From NCBI GenBank assembly GCA_017454425.1, contig JAFTCZ010000012.1, forward strand, positions 1-6,019: a DNA stretch of 6,019 bases. The letters are read 5' to 3'. The number at the start of each line of letters is the position of its first letter. Positions within the stretch are counted from its first letter, which is position 1. Source of the DNA: Clostridia bacterium. Its GTDB lineage: Bacteria > Bacillota_A > Clostridia > Christensenellales > UBA1242. The notes below the pieces were generated by a model, which saw only the letters and a list, made by a program, of their open reading frames with translations, had not been told where the DNA came from and did no database searches. Positions 5,651 through 6,019 of the stretch are shown here, one piece after another. Made by a program: the position numbers and the translations under genes.

Positions 5651-5679
5651 ATTATATAAATATTTAACAAAAAAGACAA
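5651..5679 (-). promoter_or_regulatory. Promoter of the surface operon
   Basis: On the minus strand TTGTCT (5674-5679, four of six matches) and a perfect TATAAT (5651-5656) are 17 bases apart, placing the start near 5644. A second TATAAT at 5638-5643 lacks a partner at proper spacing. It serves the membrane protein gene and, with a gap of only 22 bases and no terminator between them, the lipoprotein gene. Confidence 0.55.
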
Positions 5680-5704
5680 GTAAAAATAACCCGCTTTATA
5701 TTAT

Positions 5705-5733
5705 TTTATAAATCTTTGATGGTTTTTATACAA
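5705..5733 (-). promoter_or_regulatory. Possible second, upstream promoter of the surface operon
   Basis: TTGTAT (5728-5733, only TTG conserved) and TATAAA (5705-5710, five of six) are 17 bases apart on the minus strand, directly after the tuf terminator. It is weaker than the promoter at 5651-5679 and could be a chance match in very A/T-rich DNA. Confidence 0.25.
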
Positions 5734-5742
5734 CGGCAAAAA

Positions 5743-5773
5743 CAAAAAATAGCACACTTTTGTATGCTATTTT
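5743..5773 (-). terminator. Rho-independent terminator of tuf
   Basis: On the minus strand AAAATAGCA (5773-5765) pairs with TGCTATTTT (5754-5746). After one mismatch, AC pairs with GT around an AAAA loop, and a T-rich run continues through 5740. It lies 17 bases after the tuf stop and separates tuf from the surface operon read in the same direction. Confidence 0.82.
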
Positions 5774-5790
5774 ATTGAAGTTTATTAAAA

Positions 5791-6019
5791 TTATTTAACA
5801 ATCTTTGTAACTACACCACTACCAACTGTGCGGCCACCCTCACGGATAGCAAAACGAAGTTGTTCGTCGATAGCTACCGGCTTGTCAAGTTCAACAGTCA
5901 TGTCAACTGTGTCACCAGGCATAACAATTTCGACACCCTCAGGAAGTGTAATTCCACCTGTTACATCTGTTGTACGGAAGTAGAATTGTGGACGGTAACC
6001 AGTTACGAATGGAGTGCTG
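5791..6019 (-). CDS. tuf: Elongation factor Tu, C-terminal part (5' end outside window)
   Basis: The last 76 codons of EF-Tu are present; the gene continues past the right edge. EF-Tu is the cytosolic GTPase that delivers aminoacyl-tRNA to the ribosomal A site. The segment is the end of beta-barrel domain III. Recognisable stretches are [18 protein letters not shown], then [30 protein letters not shown], and the terminal [13 protein letters not shown] before TAA (5791-5793). The GTP-binding domain is not in the window. No frameshift or unusual residue is visible, and a terminator follows immediately. Confidence 0.97.
   Translation of the reverse strand, partial: STPFVTGYRPQFYFRTTDVTGGITLPEGVEIVMPGDTVDMTVELDKPVAIDEQLRFAIREGGRTVGSGVVTKIVK

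Overview
The window reads as chromosome of a low-GC Gram-positive bacterium (Firmicutes/Bacillota, perhaps an uncultured clostridial or bacilli-like lineage). Support: high A+T content, strong GGAGG-type ribosome binding sites, near-consensus sigma-A promoters, a lipobox lipoprotein, a TasA/camelysin-like membrane protein and a bacterial EF-Tu C-terminus. TGA is used as an ordinary stop (1040-1042). The exact taxon cannot be settled from the sequence alone.

Left end (1-470): no protein gene. A good minus-strand promoter (189-217), preceded by helically phased A-tracts, fires leftwards through a leader with three possible hairpins and out of the window. The arrangement recalls a stable-RNA or other strongly expressed operon. 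A weaker plus-strand extended -10 element (394-402) and a leader hairpin (410-440) precede the next genes.

Accessory pair (471-1533, plus): a DUF6883-type protein with a phage-Mu-F-like cysteine/histidine cluster, overlapping by ATGA a protein made of two DUF4926-like halves. These very A/T-rich genes look like a small toxin/immunity-like module. The first gene seems to have lost one base in the A-run right after its true start: the well-placed ATG at 471 opens a frame that dies after 22 codons, while the conserved-looking N-terminus continues in the -1 frame.

Housekeeping gene (1575-2325, plus): ung (family 1 uracil-DNA glycosylase) with its own near-perfect promoter, followed by a hairpin terminator shared with the convergent operon. 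An inverted repeat spans the -10 and the ribosome binding site, so only read-through mRNA from the upstream pair could fold the site shut.

Surface operon (5733-2327, minus): a promoter and leader hairpin, then a single-pass membrane protein with a Pro/Gln-rich cytoplasmic tail and TasA/camelysin-like ectodomain, then 22 bases later a lipoprotein with three fibronectin-III-like domains and a transglutaminase-like domain with an intact Cys-His-Asp triad. The two probably act together at the cell envelope. Right end (5741-6019, minus): the 3' end of tuf (EF-Tu) and its terminator.
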